Part shown: positions 47,541 through 58,399 of the stretch, in pieces
Position numbering within the stretch: the first letter of the stretch is position 1
How the letters are laid out: each line of letters begins with the position of its first letter
NCBI GenBank assembly: GCA_023846275.1
Contig: CM043870.1
Span: 16,724,385 to 16,788,384 of the forward strand
Direction: 5' to 3'
Length of the DNA: 64,000 bases
Source: Vanilla planifolia
Taxonomy: Eukaryota > Streptophyta > Magnoliopsida > Asparagales > Orchidaceae
Notes under the pieces: generated by a model
Told to the model about the DNA's origin: nothing
What the model saw: the letters and a program-made list of their open reading frames with translations, nothing else
Databases searched by the model: none
Translations under genes and position numbers: made by a program

Positions 47541-48479
47541 TTTAGTCATACTTGAAGTTTAAAAAATAGTTGTAATAAACACCTTTCGTAGTAAATGAAA
47601 AACTGCAAACTAAAGATGATGTAGAAAAAAACATATGTAAAAATATACAAAACTTTAGTTGAATCTCTGATTTACTTAACAAACACTCAACTTGATATTC
47701 GTTTTTAATAAATTTACTTTTTAAATTAATGCAAGATTCTAGCAAAATACATTTTATAGCAACAAAGATAATTCTACAATATCTCTAAGGTACAAGAAAG
47801 TTTAGGATAAAATATGTAAAAGAAAATGATAACAGTCATATAGGATTTACTAATAGTAATTGGGTAGGATCTATTAATGATAGAAAAAGCACATAATGTT
47901 ATCCATTTTGTATGGAAACAAAATTAATTTCATGTGCATCTAAGAAGTTAAAAATTATGATTCTCTTATCAAGAGAAGCTAAGTTGCAATAGTAATTGAT
48001 GTGGCTTGCAAAACTACACAATTAAGAACAATCCTAGCAAATATTCTACAAAAGCAAACTAAGATCTATAATTATATTTTGTGATAACATCCCTACTATA
48101 GCAATGATAAAATATCCAATCTTTCATAATTGGAGTAAACATATTGAACTTTGATACCATTTTACTACAAAGTTGATTCACAAAAGTAAAATTCAATCAT
48201 AGTATATTTCAATATAAAAATCACTAGAGATACTTTCACAAAACCACTACTTACTAATAAATTTGATTAATTCAAAAAATAAAATTAAATTACAAATTAA
48301 GAGAGTATCTTAAAATTAATTTATATTTGTATTTAGTTTTTTTATGAATTTTTGTTGATTTTATATACCAGACGATATCTAGTCAGCACATTTTATTTAG
48401 TTGATATTTTAATTCCCTTGTAAATGTGGTACTTTTAATTAATAAAAATAAAACATGGTTGTGTGTTATGCCAAACTGT
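47541..48479. other. AT-rich stretch, possible minus-strand element with primer site
   Basis: No coding domain is readable. On the minus strand TGGTATCAAAGTTCAA occurs at about 48166-48151; it looks like a methionine-tRNA-type primer site, hinting at an LTR to its right (to about 48480) and a decayed interior to its left. The expected CA ending before it is not seen, so this is weak. A 67-codon minus-strand open frame at 47745-47542 is not family-like. Confidence 0.3.
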
Positions 48480-48653
48480 TTCTTCAAAAAATTTGTAAGT
48501 CCACTCGATTCCCTTTGTTCCTGTTATATTCAAATGCTGTAGCAAATTATGAAAATGGACAGCAAGCATAAGGCCTAAGTTGGATGTCGTCCAAATCATC
48601 TACCTTCACATTCCCTATGATCCTCACAAGAGAATTAGCATTGTTTCACAATT

Positions 48654-48965
48654 ATGGATAGTTTGGAACATCAAGGTAGTTTGCCCTCTGGTCAATCACG
48701 TCCTCCGTCGCTTGGGCTTTCAGAGAGGCCAGACTTGCCTTGGAGCTCATCGCAACAGGCCGCAGCTCCCTCTTCTCAGTGCGGCGGATGGCCAAATCCT
48801 CATGCAGGTTCTTGCCCTATACTCTTCTACAGTGGCTAATTCTCTTCGATCTTGGGATCTGACTTCATGTGTCAACCAGGATCCTCTTTTCACTTTGGCG
48901 GCTTTGGGCCGAGTCAACGACAACAAAATATCCCACATCACCAGACTCAGTCAAATGGGATGATT
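48654..48965 (+). pseudogene. Unidentified P/S/Q-rich coding-like fragment
   Basis: One frame runs from ATG 48654 for 61 codons to a TAA, and the same frame continues open for about 40 more codons to the start of the rRNA piece. It is rich in Ser, Pro, Gln and Gly (for example SQQAAAPSSQCGGW, then FHFGGFGPSQRQQN and PHHQTQ). Such composition is common in plant transcription-factor tails, but no family was recognised. An overlapping 127-codon frame (48580-48963) is longer yet has less biased, less plausible composition. Whether this is nuclear exon or organellar spacer is unknown. Confidence 0.35.
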
Positions 48966-49011
48966 CTGAAGCTTAATACGCTCCAGAGCCAGGCTCAAGA
49001 CGTTTGTACAG

Positions 49012-49123
49012 ACAGACTTCTTGGGTGCTAAGATCCAAAGTCGAGAGGGAAACAGCCCAGATCGTACGCTAAGGTCCCTCAGCAATCACTTAGTGGAAAA
49101 GGAAGTGATCGAGCGATGACGAC
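49012..49123 (+). pseudogene. rrn26: Mitochondrial 26S rRNA fragment
   Basis: The stretch GACTTCTTGGGTGCTAAGA through GAGCGATGAC reproduces a well-known part of plant mitochondrial large-subunit rRNA, corresponding to the domain II region of bacterial 23S rRNA with the conserved GGGAAACAGCCCAGA followed by CGCTAAGGTCCC. Only about 110 of some 3,400 nucleotides are present, so it is non-functional. The expected continuation (ACCAGGAGGTGGGCTT) is replaced at 49123 by LINE-like sequence. Identification is from recalled sequence and not from a search. Confidence 0.85.
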
Positions 49124-49134
49124 AAATTCACAGT

Positions 49135-49233
49135 ATGTGCTCCCGTTTTCTATTGCATGGTTCTGTGGAAAGGAAATGGATCACGGTTGCATGGCGAGAC
49201 ATTTGCACCCCTAGACACCTTGGAGGCTTTTAG
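49135..49233 (+). pseudogene. LINE RT C-terminal fragment inside organellar island
   Basis: A 32-codon open stretch ending in TAG reads CSRFLLHGSVERKW and then VAWRDICTPRHLGGF. This is the conserved segment downstream of plant LINE reverse transcriptase (FLWgxxxxxkxxxxVaWxxvCxPKxxGGLG). The first Trp of the family (FLW) is His here. It is CpG-rich like the rest of the island and differs from the equivalent part of the neighbouring LINE (about 55550-55680), so it is not a displaced piece of that copy. LINE fragments are known residents of plant mitochondrial DNA. Confidence 0.75.
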
Positions 49234-49370
49234 TGGCATGTTTCGGTCCTCTTCCCCATTCCTTAGAAAAAGTGAGCCACGCTTCGATCCACCCCCTCGG
49301 TGAAAAACTGTAATACGCCCAGATGAATTCCTCCCTGCGGAAAATTCATCGGATTAGAATATAATTCTAG

Positions 49371-49398
49371 TTCGGGACTGACGGGACTCGAACCCGAG
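49371..49398 (-). pseudogene. tRNA 3' half, trnD(GUC)-like
   Basis: On the minus strand, CGGGTTCGAGTCCCG forms a T-arm and loop and is followed by TCAGTCCCGA, the acceptor strand and discriminator typical of plant organellar trnD-GUC. The D-arm and anticodon arm are missing: the sequence upstream on this strand cannot fold into them. So it is a broken tRNA gene of plastid or mitochondrial origin. Confidence 0.55.
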
Positions 49399-49599
49399 GC
49401 CAACATCAAATGATGGCTCTTGCTTCAAATGCCACAAAAAAGGGAATCTTGCTAAGGATTGAAAACTCGAATCGGAGAGCAGGAGTTTGATCACGCCGAA
49501 GGAGTTGCCGAACGGATTACTTCCTATTAGAGACATCCCCATAAATAGGCAAAGAAAGAGGGCATCCGCTTCTCGGTTCAAGTACAGCTCTCGAACCTT

Positions 49600-49665
49600 C
49601 GTCAGAATTGCCTCAACTAAAATGGATGGAATTGGACCTAAAAAAGCCATTCAGGTTCGACCTTC
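49600..49665 (+). pseudogene. rps13: Mitochondrial rps13 fragment
   Basis: Within an open frame (49487-49762), about 20 codons read VRIASTKMDGIGPKKAIQVR, the N-terminal region of plant mitochondrial ribosomal protein S13 (residues about 16-36 of roughly 116), which helps form the head of the small ribosomal subunit. Before and after, the frame has unrelated sequence, so only this piece is present and no functional protein is possible. It lies on the plus strand between the tRNA piece and the psbA piece. Confidence 0.85.
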
Positions 49666-49749
49666 TTTCTTCGCAAGACTCGGTCTTTTCTTTTCTGATT
49701 TTGATGTATGGGAATTCAATCAAGGATTATGTAGCCTGCCGCCAGCTAA

Positions 49750-50515
<766 letters not shown>

Positions 50516-50640
50516 TAGAAATTTATATTGTTGTTAAAAAGAAATTATATTTTTGTTACGACAAACTAAATGAAGAATATAATAACAATTATTAGGAAAT
50601 AATCGAGTTAGAATTGTAACTATGAGTGCTACAGATTGTT

Positions 50641-50684
50641 TAATGAGAGGAATGAAAATGATTAATGAGAGGAATGAAAATGAT
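50641..50684 (+). repeat. Perfect 22-bp tandem duplication
   Basis: TAATGAGAGGAATGAAAATG plus AT occurs twice back to back with no mismatch. It lies between the organellar island and the LINE. Perfect identity shows that it is recent. Confidence 0.95.
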
Positions 50685-51059
50685 TGACATGGGAGCTTCT
50701 CTAAGTGTTCCCATCATTAGGCACTTCTAAGACAAATTATCAACATTCTAAGAATTCATCCAATGATCAAGTTCTAGGTAACATTGATTGCAATAGACCC
50801 ATTGGTTGCCCTCAAAGTATTAATGGAAATGCTATAATGGAAGTTGTAAAGACAACTCATGCTCATAATTCAACCATGATTAATATAAGAAAGTTAAGTT
50901 TTAAGAATGCCTTGGTTAGAGGGGTAGCTATCAAGAACAATGCAACTTTCATTGCAATGGCACTTCTTTAAAGTCTTTCATGTGCCTTCCTAACATTGGC
51001 TTGCCCAATATTATGCCAAAAGACACATCACATGTGGTGAAAGAGGGGATTATTTTGTC

Positions 51060-51780
51060 CCACACAAAGTGATCTTAGAAAGTTTAAACATACAAATTTG
51101 ATTTGGTTGGCCAAGTTTATGAAGCTAGAATTGTATTTTCCTTAGATTACCAGAACCCTAACAAGATAATGGGGCCACTTGAAAAGCTTTCACATTCTTG
51201 ATTTTATCTAAGGTGTTTTTGTCTCTATTTTAATTCCATTAAGGATAGGGATTTTTTCTGATTAAGAGGCTCATAATAAGTTGATGGGTAGACATTATAT
51301 CTGAACTTATAAACCATTAATTTTATATTGAGCTTATCACCAATCATGTGCACATGTATGGGTTCGATTCTTGACACTTCCACTTATGTACTAGGATACT
51401 AAGATCTTATTATTCATTATTAAGGCATCAGTTAATCTAATCCAAATTGACGGTTAGACAACTATTCTATAGTGCTTCAGTTATGTGAGAATTTGTGTAA
51501 GAATGGATTTATCTTCTTTAATTAAGCTAAAAATGTTAATAAATGGTTCACTTGGTCATACCTTTCATCAATTTGAATGTGAAGGTCTACCCATAGTCAA
51601 TTTTGAATACAAAAAGGTGGGACATACCATATGTGTATGTTCTCTAATGTTGCTGAAGGTGATGATCATGTTAGAACTCCTACACTTGTTAAGAATGCAG
51701 TCTATAAATAGCCAAAGAAAGGAATTTAATTTGCCCAAGGAGGCCTTCGATAGTTTTAACTAATTAGAATAAGGGTTGGG
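51060..51780 (+). pseudogene. LINE ORF1 remnant (DUF4283 and zinc knuckle)
   Basis: Shifted frames give AHVWVRFLTLPLMY (about 51340-51395; family: pvWVRlpxLPlexw), KASVNLIQID (iGxxixxD), then in the open frame 51485-51763 RICVRMDLSSLIKLKMLING (family: aRiCVeiDLskpl) and CEGLPIVNFEYKKVGHTICVC (family: YEglPxxCfxCgxxGHxxxxC). The zinc knuckle has lost its first cysteines but keeps GHxxxxC. ORF1 protein binds LINE RNA to form the transposition particle. Confidence 0.8.
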
Positions 51781-53119
51781 ACATTGGTTGGTTGTCCAAC
51801 CAAAGTGAAAAAGAGTAATGGATAATGGTAATATCCAATTAAAAAAATCAAGTGTAGCTACAACCAAGGTGGGAACATAATGAGATACTATGGTACAAAA
51901 ATGCACTTAGAATGAAAACCAAGGTCTTATTAAGACAATCAAGGCAATGCATAGGTCTATTTAACTCTTAACCACAACCTCACTCAACTAAGACAACTCC
52001 AAAAATTCAAATTTTTAATTGTAGTAAGGATGAGATAGGAAACCAAAATAGCACAATACTACTAATGATTCAATAATCTACTAAAGGCAATTCATGTAAA
52101 TCTAAATGGGTTCTAAAGCTAAAAGTTAGTAATTATTTGCCAATCTTAGCTATCCTTATAATAGCATCCTCTATGCAAAATTAAGTCATAGCTTACGAAT
52201 GGGATCTTACAAAACTTTGTAGTACTCATTTGAAGGTGGCTATTGATCAGCTTAAGGAAGGGTCTATTGCACTTATTTCTCAAATTACAACTCAAAATAA
52301 CAACAAATCCTCTGTTGGGCATAACAAGGTTGCAGGTCAAATTCTCAAATCTTCTAAATGAATTAAGAATTCCATTTCATTAAGAAGATGATCACTTCCT
52401 AGTTGTTTGTGCAAAGAATAAGAAAGTTTTCGATTAATTGGTTTGTTGGAATGAGTTAAGAATCTCCTTTCATCCAAATGGGAAAGAACATAAGTCCAAG
52501 CTTTGCAATCTTCTCTTAAGTTCACTTGGATTGGGGTTGCATCTACCTTCAATTTTTGGAATCCAAAACTCAATCAAAATGTTCTACATAATATACCAAA
52601 CATGGCCAATATCATCTTGCTATGGAACCAAACCAACAATCCAAATCATAAAGTAAATTCATTTATAAATCGATTATATAGATTTTTTTGGTGCCTTTCT
52701 GAATTAGAAACTATGATTTAATTAACTATTGTAGCATTCATTTGAATCATCTATAGCTCCAAGTTTTCAATCAAATGAATGTTTTTTTAAAAAAGTATTT
52801 CATTTATCTAGACCGAACCATCACAAAAATTTCTATTATATTGAATACAATTTATCCAATTATTATAACATAGCTTCATTTATTGGGTTGAAATTATCTC
52901 TTTGGATTGTCCATTATTATTGAAATTAAGTAAAGATTCAAATCCATAATTTAGTTTTATTCATAGAACTAGAAACATAGCTACTACTTGTCTCTCTCTT
53001 CCATCCAACTCTGAGATCTACTACCATTTACACCTTTTATTTACACATTTGGTCAATTCTAAGAAAGTGATATTCCATCCAAAACAAATTATGTTAGACA
53101 CTCTCTTTTCCACCTAATT
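51781..53119 (+). other. ORF1 tail and inter-ORF region of the LINE
   Basis: No domain was recognised. Several overlapping open frames of 64-78 codons on both strands (52146-52721) show no family features and disagree in frame, so they look like chance. By position this is the variable C-terminal part of ORF1 and the spacer before the endonuclease at 53120. Confidence 0.45.
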
Positions 53120-54000
53120 ATTGACATGATTACAATTCTGGTTTGGAATATTTATGGTATTAAATCTTCAAAATCTCATACATATTTGAAGTAGATTGCA
53201 TGGAACAACCACATTTTTCTTTTGTGCTTTTCAAAAATAGAGCTATTAATTTCAATAGAAGGGATGTTGACATACTACTTGGGTGGAATTTGACCTACTT
53301 TACTGAACCTATTGCTTATTTTTCTTGTGTGTATTATTATTTAATAGAGGAATTTGTTGCAAGTGGATGTTATTGCTCACTCATCTTAGGTGATTATAGA
53401 TGGAGCATGCATGGTAGGTGAGTTAGAATTGCTATGCTATTTATGCATCCAAGAATTATATTATCTAATGAGCAGCATGGAATCAAATTACTCTAGTTTT
53501 TAATTTTGAGGGATCTCTGTTAGTCACAAGTGATTTTAATGTTATACTCTTTCAAGATGAAAAGGGCAACAAAAAGTTCAACTATGGAACTCTGAAGAAT
53601 TCACACAAATTATCAATAAGCTAGATTTGTGTAACTTTGGCTTCATCGACAACAAATTTAGCTGGCGGAATAATAATGATAACATTGCTTGGGGCTATAA
53701 GAGGCTAGATAGACCATTTCTAAAGGTCGATGGCTTATAAGTGTTTTGGGGAACGATAATCCATCACCTCGGCTTGGTTCTAACTACTGCCTAATGTTTA
53801 TACAATTTTATAACCTTAATCTTGAGAAGTCTAACAAAAGACTTTAGTTCAAGAACTTATAACTACTAGCTCAAGAATCAAAATCTATTATGAATGTGGT
53901 AAATCACAAAAAGGAAAATGGACAATTTGCTAGAATGCTTATTGCTTTGAATAATTCAAGAAAAATATGAATTTGGATACATCACAAATAAGTCCCACAC
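53120..54000 (+). pseudogene. LINE ORF2 endonuclease remnant
   Basis: Starts ITILVWNIYGIKSSKSHTYLK (family: mkilsWNvrGlgxxxkrxxlk). Later frames give IIDGACMVGE, then LDLCNFGFIDNKFSW and GYKRLDRPFLKVDGL (family: LxDlgxxGxxFTWxnxxxxxxxxxRLDRfLvsxxw). Stops and shifts separate the blocks. The GDFN motif lies near 53530 as SDFNVI (TCACAAGTGATTTTAATGTT), with Gly replaced by Ser. It is the nuclease that nicks the target for LINE integration. Confidence 0.8.
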
Positions 54001-54149
54001 TCTTGAAAATGACATCCAAGAGCTTCAATTAAAAGAATTAGAGTTTGGCTTAACAAAATAAGAGTTGTGATACTTGGATATTTAGATATCTAATTATCAT
54101 AATGCCATGGCTATGGAGGAGGCTTGATGGTGGTAGCATGCTAAGCTCC

Positions 54150-55850
54150 ATTAGGCCGAGTTGGGTGATCAGAATATGCACTTTTTCAATACTACTACAA
54201 GTTGTAAGTATATAACTAATTATATTCATCAACTTGAAGATTTTAAGGGCAACATCATCACTTCTCAAGAGAAAATTCATCATTGCATTCTCCAATTTTT
54301 CAAGGACAAATGGTGCTCATCCACCAAGCAATCTTCCCATTTTATGGGTTTTAGACCTCAACGCTCCCTCACCCCCGAACAAGAGAATGCTCTTATTGCT
54401 CGAATCATTGATGAAGAAAATAAAATAGTAGCATTTTCTATATTGAACAACATCACTCTAGGAATTGATGACATTTTTTTGTAATTGTTTTAGGCTATTA
54501 AGTCATTATAAACGATGAAATATATAGGACAATACACCTAGTTTTTTAGGGATCTTATATGCCTATAAGATGGAAAGACACATTAGTCATGCTGATCCCA
54601 AAAAAATAAGGGGCCTCTAACCTAGGACAAATTAGGCCGAACACTCTGTGTAATGTCAGATATAAAGCTATCACCACGATAATGATTGTATATCTTTAAA
54701 TGGTCCTCCTTTATATCATTATAGTAGAACATGTTTCCTTTGTTCTCCAATGAGCCATTGTAGATAATATTTTCCTAACTCAAGAAATGACAAATCATAG
54801 GTACCATTTCATATTCAAAGAAGGACTCATGGCTATCAAATTGGATATGGATCAAGCCTATGATAGGGTCAAGTGGGATTTTCTTCTCTATATGCTCTAT
54901 CAAATTTGGTTCCCTAGCACATGATGTAATTAGGTGAATGCTTGCATTCTAACCAATGACTTGGGATCTTATATAATGGTGTAAGGCTTCCTTATATTAT
55001 AACTTCAAGGGGACTTAGACATGGTTGCCCTCTTTTGTAATATCTATTTATTATTTTGCTTAAGTATCTCTTTTACCTCATTAACAACCAAGCCACTAAT
55101 CACTCTCATGTTAGATTATGGGTGTATTAGGCCTTGCCTCTAATAACCCACCTTCTTTTTATTGATGATGCCATGATCTCTACTCCAACTATTTGCTTTG
55201 TAGTTACCACCTTCAACAAAATAATGCAACAATATGGAGATTAATCTAGACCAAAAAATGAACCTAAAAAAAATCTAACATTATATTTAATTTTGGAATG
55301 CATTACAAATAGAAAAAAAATGATTGGAAACAAGCTTCATATAAAGCAGATAACTTAGGTCAAGTATCTTATTATTCTTATCTTGGCAAGCCAACTCCTT
55401 AAGAAGGACTTCTCTTTTCTTGTTCAGTAATTAAAGACAAGGATTTCCACTTGGTAATGCATTCACTCTCAATGGTGAGTAGAATAATCATAATCAAGTC
55501 CATCCTTGCCATAATCCTCTTGTGCTTTCTAGTTCATTCTATTATTCGTGTAGGCATCTTATCAGGCATAGAGTGCATTATTTGGCAATCTTATTGGAGT
55601 GTCTCCCTTGACCATAAGGCCATCCATTATGTTAATTTGGATAAGGTTGCATTGTTAAAGGATTTAGGTGGCCTTCATGTACGAAAATTTCAAACTTGGA
55701 AAACATCATTAATTGCTAAGCATTGTAAACTATTTCTTGCTAGGGAGGATACCATTAGGATCCATACTCTTCATGCAAAATTCAACAATAAAAAAATAAG
55801 CTCCAATGTAAATGTGGAGAGTCACTTACATGGAAGTTATTATGCTTAGC
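54150..55850 (+). pseudogene. LINE ORF2 reverse transcriptase remnant
   Basis: An open frame (54161-54484) begins GDQNMHFFNTTTS (family: GDxNTkFFHxxa). Then MAIKLDMDQAYDRVKWDFL (about 54828-54885) is the first catalytic motif, very well preserved, and HLLFIDDAMIS (55149-55180) is the second, with Ile where Ala is usual. The frame 55451-55849 gives MVSRIIIIKSILAI and GGLHVRKFQTWKTSLIAKHCKLF (family: GRxxLIksVL...GGLGixxxxxxNxAlLaKwxWrl). Frames shift repeatedly. RT copies LINE RNA at the nicked chromosomal site. Confidence 0.88.
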
Positions 55851-56589
55851 TACATTGTTAGTGGATCAACTTACTTTTTGGAGAATTTGTAATGACGAGG
55901 AATTCCTCTTTTCTTTGGACTAGATTGGGTCGCAAGCATTACACAAATGGCCAACCTATTTAAATGTTTTTACTGATCTGCCTCCCATGTAAATCACTTA
56001 TTGAATGGTTGAGGTTGCTGAGCAATTTTTTGTTTTAATTTGATTATTAGATTACTTGTAGTCCATGTGCATCCACTTGTAGGAATGAACAACTAGTTTG
56101 GAGAACAAATGAAAGTAATAAATTAAACATAAAGTCCCTATACTGTGACTTAGATGGAATTTAGTCATAAAATTTGAATGCCCAATTAAGAATTTAAGTC
56201 TTCATTTGGAGATTATGTAATGATGCAATACTCATCAAGTTCTAGCTTAACCATTTTGGTATTTTACACGAGTCACTATGCCCATGGGGATATAATCAAA
56301 AAGAAACCAATTAACACTTGTTGTGGGACTATTCCATGGCTATTTCTACATGGTCTTACTTTTTTAGTTTTTTTATAGTAATATGATATTGTAATTTAGG
56401 CCCAGATCTTGTCACTACAAAATCCATACATTGGATGTCAATCAATGTTTCAAAACCTGATTTTTTGGGTATGGTTAGTTGTGCTTTTTCAATTCTAAAC
56501 TATTTTTGTAAAAACAAGAATGATATGACCCACTAAAGATAATAACATTCAATAAGCTCTCTAATGTGTTCAATTCTTCATATGGCATT

Positions 56590-57050
56590 GTAGTCACTTT
56601 ATTCTCATATTAGGGAATGCTAAAGCCACCACGACCTAAATGGGTTAAATTTTACCTCTTATGTTTTTCAAGGGAAAAACCATTAATTATTTTTTGAAAG
56701 ACTTTATTCTCTTCTACACCCAACTGCCATGGAGAATAGGCTAATGTTGAGTCCATCAAACTTATCAATGACTAGTTACCCAATAATGTGTCTGTCAAGA
56801 TTGAGACTAACTCATATCTTGCTCTCACCTCCCATTAATTGGTGCTTAAGAGCACTTTAGAGGCTGACAAGTGTATTGAGGAGGTAGAGACTATCCGTAG
56901 ACTGGATGCTTTGAAGATCACACAAATCATAAGAGAAGGAAATGCACTTATGCATTGGGTTACTCATTATGCTTTATCTATTAATTTAATGTGGGATTAG
57001 AATATTTCCCTTTATAAACCTTTGCTCACTCTCATTTGTTAAATGACTTT
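56590..57050 (+). pseudogene. LINE RNase H domain remnant
   Basis: Near 56895-57000 the frame reads DALKITQIIREGNALMHWVTHYAL, matching the C-terminal part of the plant L1 RNase H (fxisHvyREGNxvADxLAxxal), with the AD of the catalytic region changed to MH. Upstream pieces are too broken to align residue by residue. The domain removes RNA from the hybrid and marks a specific plant L1 lineage. Confidence 0.7.
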
Positions 57051-57080
57051 ATGTATAAACTACCATAAGGTGATTGAAAT

Positions 57081-58399
57081 GTAGGCTTTGATAACTATTT
57101 TGAAAAAAGTAGATACAGTGTTGATCTCCTACTGATTAGCTAGCAAACCTTTAAAAAAGATAGTCAATTTTCAACATTTATGCATTGGTGGCCATGATGA
57201 TATGGGGCCACATTAAGTGATTGTGGAGGTGGGAGCATTGAGTGAAGTAGCAAAAATAATAGAAATTAAAATGATTAGAATGAGCAAATTTGTTTCAAAT
57301 ATTAATAAAGAAAAAGAAAGAAAAAATACAAAAAAAATCAAATGAAAAGTCATAAAGTGAAACCATAAATTTTTAAGTTTGTTGTTATTTAAGTCCTTGC
57401 AAAGTTTCATTTGATTCTAAGATCATATAATGTTGGGTCCAAATATGAAGCACTATACAATTTTTTAGGTTTTTTACAACAATGATTAAGGTTAACATAA
57501 TGGCATGAATAAAGGCATAATATGAAGAAACGTAAACTATAAAAGTTGCCAATGAAAAGCATAATCTAATGATTATTATAATTTGGATAATGTTTGGTAA
57601 ACTAAAACCAAAAAGAAGGCAAGCTAAAGAGTTTTTCTATTGTTGGTGTTGGAAGATATCTTTTATGCCTAAATCTTCTCCAAATGCAATGATTTCTTTG
57701 GAAGTAGATAATGTTGAATCCTTAGTTATACATTGATGAGTACAAAACTATTATATTATTTTTTAATGATTTTTTAAAGTGTTTTATATCATGCTTCTAA
57801 ATATCAAATAAGGATTCATCAATTGGAGAACTTTGATCAAATGTTTTATGGAGCAATCATATTATAAGAAAATGTAAATGAATATTTTTGGCTTTGATCA
57901 ACATTTCAAATTTTGAGCCAGTTAGGTTTCCCTTTGATGGATGGCTAACCATTTGAAGACCTTCATCAATATATTATCTATGGTTAGTTGTCAAACTCTT
58001 CCTTTAAGTGCTTAAGTGGCACAATTAAGATAGCATTACATATCTAGTTTTATTCATTCACTTGCTAAATATTATGTGTTATTATGATCTCTAGAACTAC
58101 ATTACAATTTTTTTTAAATCACTTTATGTTGTTTTAAATCTAACTCAAATCTTAGTTTAGAAAACTCTAGCTTAAAACATGTTAATTAAAGCCATGTTTT
58201 TAATTTTATATTAGTTATATAATATAATATTTATTATTATAATTAAACAATCTTAATTTTGGCTTATATTTACATTCAAATGTGAATTTAGGTCAACATT
58301 ATATAAGGATGATGAATTTATTGTATTGGTGCCACCATCGCTTGGATGAAGGATGAGTTTTCAAAGTTGGTCATAGAAGAAATCGCCTCTGTACTAGTT
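57081..58399. other. Gene-free AT-rich stretch right of the LINE
   Basis: No domain or clear repeat was recognised. A 65-codon minus-strand frame (57410-57213) with runs of hydrophobic residues reflects AT-rich composition. Part may be the 3' untranslated region of the LINE and part the unresolved 5' edge of the family C LTR. Confidence 0.4.

Larger units (their letters stand above)
50700..57080 (+). mobile_element. L1-type LINE, near full length, degraded
   Basis: Plus strand, in plant L1 order: ORF1 with DUF4283-like region and zinc knuckle (51060-51780), endonuclease (53120-54000), RT (54150-55850) and RNase H (about 56590-57050). All frames are broken. The 5' end is near 50700, close to the edge of the organellar island at about 50515. 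No poly(A) tail or clear target duplication was seen at the right end. Presence of RNase H marks it as the plant L1 clade that acquired this domain. Confidence 0.85.

Noticed and set aside
48580-48963. 127-codon open frame at the island's left edge
   Set aside because: It overlaps a frame with more gene-like composition and shows no motif of its own; at most one of the two can be real.
49354-49650. 98-codon minus-strand frame over the tRNA and rps13 pieces
   Set aside because: It is antisense to rps13 and contains the tRNA acceptor as coding sequence, so it is a shadow.
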